Below are positions 1 to 8,372 of a stretch of DNA of 49,908 bases, one piece after another. The stretch's first letter is position 1. Every line of letters starts with the position of its first letter. The notes beneath the pieces were generated by a model that saw nothing but the letters and a program-made list of their open reading frames with translations, had not been told where the DNA came from and did no database searches. The DNA is from CAZPNX01 sp964518765 (GTDB taxonomy: Bacteria > Edwardsbacteria > AC1 > EtOH8): contig CAZFJC010000020.1 of NCBI GenBank assembly GCA_964518765.1, positions 1-49,908 of the forward strand. The letters run 5' to 3'. Position numbers and translations under genes: made by a program.

Positions 1-2
1 GG

Positions 3-2981
3 GACGCCGACGGTGACCACACCTACGGCGAGCTGTCGGACAACGTCAACATGTACACCGACGTCTTCGTGGGCCGGGCGCCGGTGCTGAACGTGGCCGG
101 GGCCCAGAACTTCGTGGCCAAGACACTTAACTACGAGAAGAACAACCCGGGGGGGTATCTTCGGACCATGCTCCTTCCGGCCGCCATCCTCTGGTCCTCC
201 TACGAGGAGCGGCCGACGCAGAGGGCCATCGCCGCCATGACGCCCTCGGGGTGGACCGACGACTCCCTGTTTGAACGGCGCAGCACCCTGTCGCAGTCGG
301 CCATGGTGGCCAGCATGAACGCCGGCCGCGGCCTGGGGCACTGGATGGGACACGGCGACGAGATCGGGATCTACATGGGTTCCACGCCCTTCTACAACAA
401 TACCACCGCCGACGCCGCCAGCAACGGCGACAAGCAGGGGGTACACACCTCCATCGCCTGCTTCACCGGGGCCTTCGACGAGGTCTCGGGCGGGGACTGC
501 ATGGCCGAGCACATCATCAACCGGGCCGGCGGCGGAGCGGTGGGGGTGCACATGAACTCCCGCTACGGCTGGGGGGCCTACGTCGGGTCGGGCTACGTCA
601 TGGGCCCATCGGAGATGATCGACACCACCTTCATGTGCAACATCCTGAGACGGGGAGTGGCCGCCCAGGGACAGGTGCTGGCCATGGCCAAGAACTCCTG
701 GGTGCCCTACGCCGACTCCTCGGACGAGTTCGACATGATGCGCTGGTGCCTCTACGAGCTCAACTGCTTCGGGGACCCGGCCCTGCCCATCCTGACCGAG
801 GACCCGCGGACTTTGGCGGTGGCCCATTCGGCCACCGTACCCTCCGGGCCTAGTGACTTTACCGTCACCGTAAGCGACCAATCTACCGGAAACCCGGTGT
901 CCGGATCCCTGGTCTGTCTCATGACCAAGTGCGGCGACAGCTATGTCTACGACACCACCGGCAGCGACGGCAGCGTCATCCTTCACCCCTGCCCCATGCT
1001 GGGAAACGACACCATGTTCGTCACCGTCTCCGCACGCAATTACGGTCCCTATGAGGGTCACGCGATAGTCTCTGCCGACGCCCCGGCGCCGCCGTCCTCC
1101 GGCAGGCTGTTCCACTGCGCCCGGGTGCCCGACCTGCGGCCCACCCTGACCTTCACCTCCACCGACCCCCAGGGCGACGCCATCCAGTACCGGGTGCTCT
1201 GGGACACCCTGGCCGACTTCTCCACCCCGGACAGCGCCGCCACCACCACTTTCGCCAGTGGGGCCCAGGCCTCGTTCACCTTTCCCTACAACTTGCTCAG
1301 CGGGCGGGTCTACTGGTGGAAGGCCAAGGGCACCGATCCCTCGGGCAGCGGCAAGTGGAGCCCGTACGGGCCGGCCCGCTGTTTCGCCGTGGAGACGGGC
1401 ATGCCGTCCAGCTCCTGCTCCTGGTACCAGGCCCGAGCCGCCCAGTTCGCCCAGGACGGGCGCACCGGCCTGGTGCTGTCCGGCGACACCCTCGGCCTGG
1501 CCACCACCCAGGTGACCGACACCGTGCTTTACAGGGATTTCGAGGGCTCCGGCCTGCCCTCGGGGTGGTCCGCCGTGCAGAACCAGACCCCCACCGACTC
1601 CTACAGCTGGACCGTCGGCACCTGCAGCGATCTCAGCACCTACATCCCACCGTCAGCCGGCGACGGCTACGCCTATTATAATGACGACGACGCCGGCAGC
1701 AGCAACCCGGCCACCATCGAGGACCTGGTGGCGTCGCCGGTGGGCCTCCCCGTAGGGATGGCCAACCTGAGCCTGGTCTATGGCTACGGCTACCGCGACT
1801 ACAGTTCGGCCTCGGAATCGCTTTACGTCCAAGTGCGGTTCGCCACCGGCGGTACCTGGGGAGCCTGGGCAACGAAGAAGATCTACAAGGGATCCTCTTA
1901 CAGCGGAATCGAGACCTTGGACCTTAAAGCCCACCTGCCCGCGGACAGCATTCAGGTCCGCTGGCGTTACGACGACGGCAACGGGGGCTGGGGATACGCC
2001 GGGGCGGTGGACAACGTGCTCATCTCCGGCACCCACGACGCCCTGGTGGGCTCGGGCGTCCTGACCGGCCTGCCGGTGGCCTACGCCGACCTCAATGCCA
2101 CCTACCCCCGCGCCAACTGGGGCTACCTCCACTGCCTCAAGAAGTCGGCCGCCGACTCGGTCCGCGTCCAGCTGCAGTTCCAGGACGGCGGGGCCTGGGC
2201 CCTCATCCCCGACAACAGGCTGGCCGGCAACTCGGCCGGCTTCCACAGCGCCCAGCAATACGTCACCGTGGACCTCACCGGCCTGAACACCGGCACCTAC
2301 GACACCGTCAGGGTGGTGGCCACGCTTATCAAGGGGTCGTCCAAGGCCTCGCCCGCTCCCGGGCTGGTGTCCATCGAGACCGGGTCCACCAACGCCAGCC
2401 CCCTGGCGGTGCACCTGTCATCCTTCGCCGCCGAAGGCCTGCCCGGGGCGGTGCGCCTGCGCTGGCGGACCGAGAGCGAATCCGAATGCTACCTCTGGGA
2501 GGTGGAGCGTTCGGCCGCGGCCGAGGGCCCCTATCGGGTGGTCGGCTCCCTGAAGGGGCACGGCACCACGGCCGAGCCCCACGACTACGAGTTCACCGAT
2601 ACCGCACCGGGAACAGGAACGCTTTACTACCGGCTGGCCGAGATCGCCCTTTCCGGGGAGAGGACCGTCTACGGTCCGGTGTCGGCCGGGGGCCTGGCCG
2701 CCCTGGAGTACCGCCTGAACCAGCCATTCCCCAACCCGGGACCGGGCAGGCTCTCCATCAGTTACTCCCTGGCCAGGTCCGGCCACACCTTGCTGGCGGT
2801 CTATAACATCCTGGGCCAGGAGGTGCGCCGCCTGGTGGACAGGCCCCAGGAGCCTGACCGCTACCTGGTGGACTGGGACGGCCGCGACGGCCGGGGCCGG
2901 CAGGCGGCCAACGGCGTCTACTTCGTCAAGCTGAGGTCGGGCGAATTCCGGTCCATGGCCAGGGCCATGCTGCTGCGATGA
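3..2981 (+). CDS. C25 (gingipain-like) cysteine peptidase with C-terminal sorting domain, 5'-truncated
   Basis: Secreted cysteine protease, cut by the left window edge: the frame stays open upstream of the first ATG (position 51), and the codons from position 3 read DADGDHTYGELSDN, an internal motif of C25 peptidases. Seen: candidate catalytic His at 351-353 (WMGHGDEIG) and Cys at 459-461 (SIACFTGAFD), matching the His/Cys dyad of gingipains. After the peptidase (to about codon 320) come Ig/FN3-like segments, a cleaved-adhesin-like jelly-roll region (DFEGSGLPSGW, about 1540-2030), an LSSF...ERS module typical of sorted proteins, and a final FlgD-like/T9SS type A domain (LNQPFPNPGPGRLSISYSL ... 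NGVYFVKLRSG). Family knowledge: such proteins reach the surface by type IX secretion. The propeptide and signal peptide must lie outside the window. It is the only large plus-strand gene besides the transposase and ends in a strong terminator. Confidence 0.9.
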   Translation, partial: DADGDHTYGELSDNVNMYTDVFVGRAPVLNVAGAQNFVAKTLNYEKNNPGGYLRTMLLPAAILWSSYEERPTQRAIAAMTPSGWTDDSLFERRSTLSQSAMVASMNAGRGLGHWMGHGDEIGIYMGSTPFYNNTTADAASNGDKQGVHTSIACFTGAFDEVSGGDCMAEHIINRAGGGAVGVHMNSRYGWGAYVGSGYVMGPSEMIDTTFMCNILRRGVAAQGQVLAMAKNSWVPYADSSDEFDMMRWCLYELNCFGDPALPILTEDPRTLAVAHSATVPSGPSDFTVTVSDQSTGNPVSGSLVCLMTKCGDSYVYDTTGSDGSVILHPCPMLGNDTMFVTVSARNYGPYEGHAIVSADAPAPPSSGRLFHCARVPDLRPTLTFTSTDPQGDAIQYRVLWDTLADFSTPDSAATTTFASGAQASFTFPYNLLSGRVYWWKAKGTDPSGSGKWSPYGPARCFAVETGMPSSSCSWYQARAAQFAQDGRTGLVLSGDTLGLATTQVTDTVLYRDFEGSGLPSGWSAVQNQTPTDSYSWTVGTCSDLSTYIPPSAGDGYAYYNDDDAGSSNPATIEDLVASPVGLPVGMANLSLVYGYGYRDYSSASESLYVQVRFATGGTWGAWATKKIYKGSSYSGIETLDLKAHLPADSIQVRWRYDDGNGGWGYAGAVDNVLISGTHDALVGSGVLTGLPVAYADLNATYPRANWGYLHCLKKSAADSVRVQLQFQDGGAWALIPDNRLAGNSAGFHSAQQYVTVDLTGLNTGTYDTVRVVATLIKGSSKASPAPGLVSIETGSTNASPLAVHLSSFAAEGLPGAVRLRWRTESESECYLWEVERSAAAEGPYRVVGSLKGHGTTAEPHDYEFTDTAPGTGTLYYRLAEIALSGERTVYGPVSAGGLAALEYRLNQPFPNPGPGRLSISYSLARSGHTLLAVYNILGQEVRRLVDRPQEPDRYLVDWDGRDGRGRQAANGVYFVKLRSGEFRSMARAMLLR

Positions 2982-3004
2982 GGCACTGTTTGCCTTATAA
3001 AGGG

Positions 3005-3033
3005 AAAGGCCGGGCAGTGATGCCCGGCCTTTC
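3005..3033. terminator. Intrinsic terminator, 12-bp perfect stem
   Basis: AAAGGCCGGGCA and its exact complement flank a GTGA loop 24 bases after the C25 peptidase stop. The A/T-ended arms let it work in either direction, so it could also end the converging small membrane protein gene. Confidence 0.85.
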
Positions 3034-3049
3034 TGTTGGACGCTTGCCG

Positions 3050-3342
3050 CTAGCGGTGCCCTCCCAGCACCGCGGCCAGCGCCAGGGCCCACAGCGCCAG
3101 CGGCCCCAGGACGAAGAACAGCAGGAGGTTCATCACCCAGGTCAGCCGGTTCAGCTCCAGATGCTGGTCTCTTATCTTCCGGTACTCCTTCTCCGAGAGC
3201 GCCAGGTACAGGAAGTAACCCACCCCGGCCAGGAAGACGGTGCAGGGGATCCACCCCCATCAGGTGCCGTGGCTGCGCCAAAAAGGAACAGCAGCACCGG
3301 GTAGATAACCAGCGGCACGCCGAAGGGGAATAAGTAGCCCAT
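3050..3342 (-). pseudogene. Small membrane protein gene with one frameshift
   Basis: Read on the minus strand from ATG at 3342, the first frame gives MGYLFPFGVPLVIYPVLLF, a hydrophobic helix, and then loses sense near 3250. A second frame, beginning at the TGG GGG TGG codons near 3253, gives WIPCTVFLAGVGYFLYLALS, a charged KEYRKIRDQHLELNRLTW loop and a second helix (NLLLFFVLGPLALWALALA), ending at TAG 3050-3052. One missing base near 3253-3262 would join the two into a protein of about 97 residues with three hydrophobic segments. No family was recognised. It is either a real lesion or a sequencing error in the short G run. Confidence 0.5.
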
Positions 3343-3456
3343 GGTTATTTATTTTTTATCTCGAGCTACGTATACTCCTGATAGACCACCCCTTGGTTTG
3401 CCCTTCTTACACTTCGGCTTCGCTCAGTGCTAGTCAAGGAGGGGATTATGGGATGG

Positions 3457-4737
3457 TCATTCGCCCTTGCCCGTCGTCACCAGGTCCCGGATCCCCTCGA
3501 AGGTCTTCCGGCCGATGCCCTTGACCTTCATCAGGTCCTCGATCGTCCTGAACGGCCCGTGCTCGGTGCGGTAGGAGACGATGAATGAGGCGGTCATGGG
3601 TCCAATGCCGGGCAGTTTGGCCAGCTCCTCGGCTGTGGCTCGGTTGATATCGAGAGGATACTCGTCCTTAGGGGGATTGGGGTCGAACCCCAAATCCACG
3701 AACGGCGCCATCCGCTCCAGCTTGGCCCGGCTTAGACCCTTGATGGCCGAGAGCTGGTCCAGATAGGTAAGACCCCCCAGGCTGTCGCGCAGGACGACAA
3801 TGGCCTCGGCCTGCCGCCGGCCGACACCGGGCAGCAGCTCCAGCTCCGAGACAGGCGCCGCATTGAGCACGATCTTCCGAGAAGGGCTGGGCTGGTCTTG
3901 GGATGTATCGGCCTCAGGTTTAGAGTGGCGGGAGAAGGAAAGCGTCAGACAGTGCGACAGACCCAGCTCGGGGTGGGTTTTAACCGCATAGCCGAAGGAG
4001 TATCCGGCCCATTCCAGGCCAACTCCACCGCTTACCGAGGCCGGCTTGGCCGAGTATCCGGCTCGGGCCGCCAGACTTTTCCCTATCCAGAATTCCTGGC
4101 CGAAACGCCATTGGACCGGCCAGCCCTTCTGGGCCTGCAGCTGGATGGCGGTGGTCGCCCTGGCCGCCGGCCGGTAGGACAGGCCTGCCGAAAGCTCTTG
4201 GGCCAACTCCTGGGGCGGATCGCCCATTTTCGGTCGGTTCAGGTTCCTGGCTGCTAGACCCAGAGAAAGCTGGGGAAGAGGCCTGCCGGACAAGCCCGCG
4301 TCTAAACCCAGCGCCAAAGCTGAGCCGTAGCCCTGGATGGCCAGTTGCTGCCCCTTTAGCGAGAACCCGGTCGAGAGCGCCTGATGGATCCTCCAGGCGG
4401 CCGAGGCCCGAAACCAAGACTCGCGGTAGAGGGAGCTCCCCAATGAGCCCAAGGACAAACCCAGGCCCAGCCTGCCCCGAACCGCCTGGGCCGAGGAGGT
4501 GACCGTGGCCAGGTCGGCCATCCCGAAGGGTAAAGCGAAGCCGGCCGATGCCCCCCAGCCCTCGCCGCACGACAGGTAGGCCGGGTTGGGATGGTCCGGC
4601 GAGGCGGCATCGGCCAGGGCCGCCCAGGCCCCGCCCATGGCATAGGACCTGGCGTCGCACTGGACCTCCTCGAAGGCGGCCGGGGCGGCCGAGGCCGCCA
4701 GGGCGGCGGCCAGCACTATATTTATTACATACCTCAT
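3457..4737 (-). CDS. PorV/PorQ-like outer-membrane barrel fused to tandem ComEA-type HhH domains
   Basis: 426 residues from ATG 4737. This start is chosen because it opens a clean signal peptide (MRYVINIVLAAALAASAAPA) and lies just below a consensus promoter whose -10 box overlaps the only longer reading. Residues about 22-272 are rich in alternating Gly/aromatic strands and open with RSYAMGGAWAALAD, the hallmark of PorV/PorQ/UPF0164 barrels; the last strand (LTLSFSRHS) looks like a barrel end. A Ser/Pro linker (about 273-288) leads to two HhH pairs: LPGVGRRQA with IKGLSRAKL, then LPGIGPMTA with VKGIGRKTF, the ComEA/ComE architecture that binds duplex DNA without sequence preference. If the barrel inserts normally, the HhH tail would be periplasmic, where ComEA acts in diderms. 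Inference: DNA uptake or DNA tethering at the outer membrane. It lies downstream of ftsZ with its own promoter. Confidence 0.85.
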   Translation of the reverse strand: MRYVINIVLAAALAASAAPAAFEEVQCDARSYAMGGAWAALADAASPDHPNPAYLSCGEGWGASAGFALPFGMADLATVTSSAQAVRGRLGLGLSLGSLGSSLYRESWFRASAAWRIHQALSTGFSLKGQQLAIQGYGSALALGLDAGLSGRPLPQLSLGLAARNLNRPKMGDPPQELAQELSAGLSYRPAARATTAIQLQAQKGWPVQWRFGQEFWIGKSLAARAGYSAKPASVSGGVGLEWAGYSFGYAVKTHPELGLSHCLTLSFSRHSKPEADTSQDQPSPSRKIVLNAAPVSELELLPGVGRRQAEAIVVLRDSLGGLTYLDQLSAIKGLSRAKLERMAPFVDLGFDPNPPKDEYPLDINRATAEELAKLPGIGPMTASFIVSYRTEHGPFRTIEDLMKVKGIGRKTFEGIRDLVTTGKGE

Positions 4738-4749
4738 GCGCTCGCGGTT

Positions 4750-4779
4750 ATTATACGCCAAGCGGGGGCTGGTTTTCAA
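4750..4779 (-). promoter_or_regulatory. Sigma-70-type promoter of the barrel-HhH gene
   Basis: Minus strand: -35 TTGAAA (4774-4779), 18-bp spacer, -10 TATAAT (4750-4755). The predicted transcription start is about 5 bases before the ATG at 4737, so the message would be almost leaderless; no Shine-Dalgarno fits in the space. Confidence 0.75.
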
Positions 4780-5013
4780 GAAGTATTTTACGCCAAGGCT
4801 TGCTGGCTTTCATTGCATCGGCAAAAAGGGGGATCGACAAGACGCTGATACTTTCCCAGATCGGAGCAATCTGCGCCGGATTATCTCTGGAGCCTGCACT
4901 TAGCGTCAAGGTCGGGAAGAATTTTGCCTCATATCCCTGCCCGCTGGCTCCCCGGTCGTCTCCGGCTCTGACAGTCGATATCAAGAAAGCAGGCAACGGC
5001 CGGCCAAAAGAAG

Positions 5014-5040
5014 GGCCTCCCCTGTTGGAGAGGGGAGGTC
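5014..5040. other. Hairpin in the ftsZ/barrel-HhH spacer
   Basis: GGCCTCCCCT pairs with AGGGGAGGTC (10 bp with one G-T) around a 7-base loop. It has no T run, so it is a weak terminator candidate for the dcw transcript. The rest of the 392-base spacer 4738-5129 holds the promoter at 4750-4779 and GC-rich sequence just after ftsZ; I see no convincing gene in it. Confidence 0.4.
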
Positions 5041-5129
5041 CTCAAGGAGAGGGTTGGTCGGACAAAGCAAGGCCACGCACCCCCCTCGCCCGGGCAAGGG
5101 GCGCCGGGGGCGCTCCGGGTAGGCCGGGC

Positions 5130-6290
5130 CTAGTCCATCATCCGCCTTATGTAGGTCGGTACCTCCAGATCGTCCTGCTTGACCGCGTTCACCTGGCCCT
5201 TGGTGACGATGGTCTGCATGGTCCCCCGGTTCTCCCGGCGCTGGAAGGTGGGGGCGGCCATGTTCTCCTTACGGAAGGTCTCCGGGAAGTCGATGCGCTT
5301 GCCGTCCGGCACCTCGCGCTCCACCCGGACGCCGCCGCCTAGTCCGGTGGCGATGACCGTCACTGACATCTCGGCCCCGGCCTCGGGGTCGACCACCGCC
5401 CCGAAGATCATGTTGGCCTCCTCGCCGGCGGCGCTGCGGATGACGGTGGCCACCTCGTTGACCTCGGACAATGTCAGATCGTCGCTGGCCGAGATGTTAA
5501 GCAGGATGGCTTTGGCCCCCTTGATGGAGACCCCCTCCAGCAGGGTGTTGGCGATGGCCTCCTCGGCCGCGGTGATGGAGCGGTTCTCCCCGGTGCCGGT
5601 GCCCACCCCCATCAGGGCGTCGCCCCGCTCCAACATCACCGAGCGGACGTCGGCGAAGTCCACGTTCACCAGGCCGGGCACGGTGATCAAGTCGGAGATG
5701 CCCCGGGTGGCCTTCAATAGCACGTCGTCGATGATGCGGAAGGCCTCGTTGAGCCGGGTCTGCTTGCCCACCACCGACAGCACCCGCTGGTTGGGGATGA
5801 CGATCAGGGTGTCCACCTTCTCCTTGAGCTCGCGCACCCCCTGCTCGGCCTGGGTGGACCGCCTCTTGCCCTCCCATTCGAAGGGCTTGGTGACTACGGC
5901 CACCGTCAGCACCCCCATCTCCCGGGCCACATCGGCCACCAGCGGGGCCGCTCCGGTGCCCGTGCCGCCGCCCATGCCGGCGGTGATGAACAGCATGTCG
6001 GCCCCGGTTATAGCCTCCACCACGTGCTGCTTGTCCTCCTCGAAGGCTCGACGACCCACCTCCGGGTTGCCGCCCGAGCCCAGCCCCCGGGTTAGTTTGG
6101 TGCCAATCTGCAGTTTGTGTTGGGCCTTCGACTTCTTGAGCACCTGAAGGTCGGTGTTGATGGCGATGAACTCCAGGCCGGCAAGCCCGGCATCCACCAT
6201 CCGGTTGACGGCGTTGCCCCCGCCGCCCCCCACCCCCACCACCTTGATGCAGCAGTTCTCGTTGACTGCATCCTCTTCGAATTCCAACAT
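5130..6290 (-). CDS. ftsZ: Cell division GTPase FtsZ
   Basis: Tubulin homologue that polymerises into the Z-ring. 386 residues. Seen: the N-terminal GTPase loop VGVGGGGGNAVNRM (about residues 18-31), the tubulin signature GGGTGTGAAP (about 107-116), the T7-loop region NVDFADVRSVM that supplies catalytic acid residues across the filament, and the extreme C-terminal peptide DDLEVPTYIRRMMD, which in the family binds FtsA and other tethers. The linker is short. The ATG at 6290 has AGGAG about 9 bases upstream. It is the last dcw gene, separated from ftsA by an 89-base spacer containing a heptamer array. Confidence 0.98.
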   Translation of the reverse strand: MLEFEEDAVNENCCIKVVGVGGGGGNAVNRMVDAGLAGLEFIAINTDLQVLKKSKAQHKLQIGTKLTRGLGSGGNPEVGRRAFEEDKQHVVEAITGADMLFITAGMGGGTGTGAAPLVADVAREMGVLTVAVVTKPFEWEGKRRSTQAEQGVRELKEKVDTLIVIPNQRVLSVVGKQTRLNEAFRIIDDVLLKATRGISDLITVPGLVNVDFADVRSVMLERGDALMGVGTGTGENRSITAAEEAIANTLLEGVSIKGAKAILLNISASDDLTLSEVNEVATVIRSAAGEEANMIFGAVVDPEAGAEMSVTVIATGLGGGVRVEREVPDGKRIDFPETFRKENMAAPTFQRRENRGTMQTIVTKGQVNAVKQDDLEVPTYIRRMMD

Positions 6291-6339
6291 GATCCCCTCT
6301 CCTTTAAAAGTTGGTTGTGGTTTTTCTTTTTTTACTTTT

Positions 6340-6381
6340 ACGTCTTACGTTTTGCGTCCGACGCTTGACGTTTTACGCGCT
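6340..6381. repeat. Six-unit heptamer array between ftsA and ftsZ
   Basis: Plus-strand units, in register: ACGTCTT, ACGTTTT, GCGTCCG, ACGCTTG, ACGTTTT, ACGCGCT (consensus RCGYTTT). The last unit runs into the ftsA stop codon. The array lies in the ftsZ leader region of the dcw transcript. Confidence 0.75.
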
Positions 6382-7609
6382 AGCCGTTGAACAGGTCCCC
6401 AAACCAGCCCTTCATCTTGCCCAGTATGGAGTCGAATAGCTTATCCTCGTCCATGGCCTCCTTGCGGAAGCGCTTCTCGAAGCCGTAGAGCACCAGCCCC
6501 ACCCCGGTGGCATGCATCGGGTCCTTGACCGCGTCCGACACCCCGCCCAGCCCTCGCGGCTCGCCCACCCGGGCTGGCTGGTTGAATACCTGCTCGGCCA
6601 GGGCCGCCGCCCCGGGCAGCTTGGAGGCCCCGCCGGTGAGCACCACCCCGGCCCCCAGCATGTCGCCGTAGTCGGAACGCTTGATCTCCCGGTGGGCCAG
6701 GGAGAAAATCTCCTCCATCCTGGGCTCGATGATCTGGGCCAGCACTTGGCGCGACACCTCGCGCTCCTCGCGGCCGGCCACCCCCTGGACGGTGATGATC
6801 TCGTCCTCCTTTACCTGTTGGGCGGTGGCGCAGCCGTACTTGCGTTTGATGCGCTCCGCCTGGTCGGTGGGGGTACGCAGGCCGATGGCGATGTCGTTGG
6901 TCAGGTTGTTGCCCCCCAGCCCGATGACCGCGGTGTGGCGGATGGAATCCTCGAAGAACAGGGCCAGGTCGGTGGTGCCGCCGCCGATGTCCATCAGGCA
7001 CACCCCCAGCGAGCGCTCGTCCGGGGTGAGCACCGCCTGGCTGGAGGCCAGCGGCTGTAACACCAGGTCGTCCACCTTCAGCCCGGCCCGCTTGATGCTC
7101 TTGTAGATGTTCTCGGCCGAGGCCACCGCCCCGGTGACGATGTGCACCTCCACCTCCAATCTCACCCCGGCCATGCCGATGGGATCCTTGATCCCCTTCT
7201 GATCGTCGACGATGAAGCCCTGGGGGATGACGTGAAGGATCTCCCGGTCCATGGGGATGGCCACCGCCTGGGCGGCGTCTATCACCCGGTCGACGTCGGC
7301 CTGAGTGATCTCGTTGCCGCCGCGGGAGACGGCGATCACCCCTCGGGAGTTGATGGAACGGATGTGGTCCCCGGCGATGCCGGCATAGACCGAGCCGATC
7401 TTAACCCCGGCCATCAGCTCGGCCTCGGATACCGCCTTCTCGATGGCCTTGGCCGTTTTTTCCAGATTCACCACCACCCCGCGCCTCAGCCCCTCCTCGG
7501 AGGGTGCCGTGCCCACCCCTACGATCTTCAGCTCCTCCCGGTCCACCTCGGCGATGATGCAAGCGATCTTGGTGGTCCCCAGGTCGAGCCCGACGATGGT
7601 GTTCGCCAT
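6380..7609 (-). CDS. ftsA: Cell division protein FtsA, actin-like Z-ring anchor
   Basis: Actin-fold ATPase that tethers FtsZ to the membrane and recruits late divisome proteins. 409 residues, normal length. Seen: phosphate-1 loop VGLDLGTTKIACI at the N terminus, the 1C (SHS2) region about residues 85-165, phosphate-2 MDIGGGTTDLALF (about 208-220), adenosine motif VVLTGGASKLPG (about 325-336), and a C-terminal amphipathic helix (ILGKMKGWFGDLF) that would bind membrane. The start has AGGAAAGGGG upstream. It lies directly upstream of ftsZ, the classic pair. Confidence 0.97.
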   Translation of the reverse strand: MANTIVGLDLGTTKIACIIAEVDREELKIVGVGTAPSEEGLRRGVVVNLEKTAKAIEKAVSEAELMAGVKIGSVYAGIAGDHIRSINSRGVIAVSRGGNEITQADVDRVIDAAQAVAIPMDREILHVIPQGFIVDDQKGIKDPIGMAGVRLEVEVHIVTGAVASAENIYKSIKRAGLKVDDLVLQPLASSQAVLTPDERSLGVCLMDIGGGTTDLALFFEDSIRHTAVIGLGGNNLTNDIAIGLRTPTDQAERIKRKYGCATAQQVKEDEIITVQGVAGREEREVSRQVLAQIIEPRMEEIFSLAHREIKRSDYGDMLGAGVVLTGGASKLPGAAALAEQVFNQPARVGEPRGLGGVSDAVKDPMHATGVGLVLYGFEKRFRKEAMDEDKLFDSILGKMKGWFGDLFNG

Positions 7610-7646
7610 CTTATTTCCCCTTTCCTTCTTTCTTCCGTTGCCTGGA

Positions 7647-8372
7647 TCAGGCCTGCCGTCTGACCACGGCCTGGTTGTGGAACCTAAGGTCTATGGAGCC
7701 GGCGAATCCCGGCTCGCCCCCGTCCTTAAGAATCTCCCTGAGCCTGGCCCATTTCTCGGCGAAGCGTCCGTTGCCTAGACGCACCAGGGCCGGCCCGGGC
7801 ATCAGCACCTTGATATCCTCGGGATCGGTGCAGTCAATGGTCCACGAGGCCGGGCAGCCCCCGGCGGTCAGCAGGGCGGTAATGGCCCGCCGCCTTCCAT
7901 CCTCGCCCGAGCCGGCCAGCCTCAGGACCGGCAGCCCATCCGCCTTGCCCGCGGGCAGGGGGAAGACCACGCCCCCGGCGTCAATGGCCAGGCCGCCCTG
8001 GTCGACCCTGGCCACCGGCCGTCGCAGGATCAGCTCGGCTCTGAGGGATCCCCAGGGCTGGACAAAGGTCCTGATTATCTCCACTTCGGGATGCTTCTTC
8101 TGGTATTCCGCCGCTAAAGCGGCCGCCCCGGAGTTCCACAGCCGCCGCCCCAAGCAAGGGGCCAGGGCCCGCTGCAACCCCTCCCGGTGCCCGGCGTCGG
8201 AGCAGACCACCAACGACCTGACGGTATGCAGCTTCATCTTCCAAACGGCCGTTGATCCAGTGGCGATCGACAACACCAAGGCCGCCGCCCAGAATAGAGC
8301 CGCCAAGCCACGTCGTCCGCGCTCCCTACGCCGCACCCTGGCGGCCGATTTCTTATCGAAGTACCTGTTCAC
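7647..8372 (-). CDS. ftsQ: Divisome membrane protein FtsQ/DivIB
   Basis: Bitopic divisome protein of the FtsQBL complex, scaffold and regulator of septal peptidoglycan synthesis. About 241 residues: a basic cytoplasmic N terminus (NRYFDKKSAARVRRRERGRR), one membrane helix (LAALFWAAALVLSIATGSTA, about residues 22-42), then a periplasmic part where a POTRA fold is expected; the sequence is divergent and short, so the assignment leans on topology and position between murB and ftsA. I chose GTG 8370-8372 because it overlaps the murB TGA by GTGA, mirroring the ATGA overlaps of the rest of the cluster; GTG 8375 is equally open, and a longer ATG-type start would overlap murB by 49 bases. Confidence 0.8.
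   Translation of the reverse strand: MNRYFDKKSAARVRRRERGRRGLAALFWAAALVLSIATGSTAVWKMKLHTVRSLVVCSDAGHREGLQRALAPCLGRRLWNSGAAALAAEYQKKHPEVEIIRTFVQPWGSLRAELILRRPVARVDQGGLAIDAGGVVFPLPAGKADGLPVLRLAGSGEDGRRRAITALLTAGGCPASWTIDCTDPEDIKVLMPGPALVRLGNGRFAEKWARLREILKDGGEPGFAGSIDLRFHNQAVVRRQA

Noticed and set aside
1653..3281. Long open frames opposite the C25 peptidase gene
   Set aside because: They arise from GC-rich third positions of the real gene; composition is Gly/Ala/Pro/Arg-rich without domain signals.
4751..4996. 81-residue minus-strand frame in the ftsZ/barrel-HhH spacer
   Set aside because: Reads fairly smoothly but has no recognisable family, weaker third-position GC than neighbours, no Shine-Dalgarno, and its end overlaps the promoter of the next gene.
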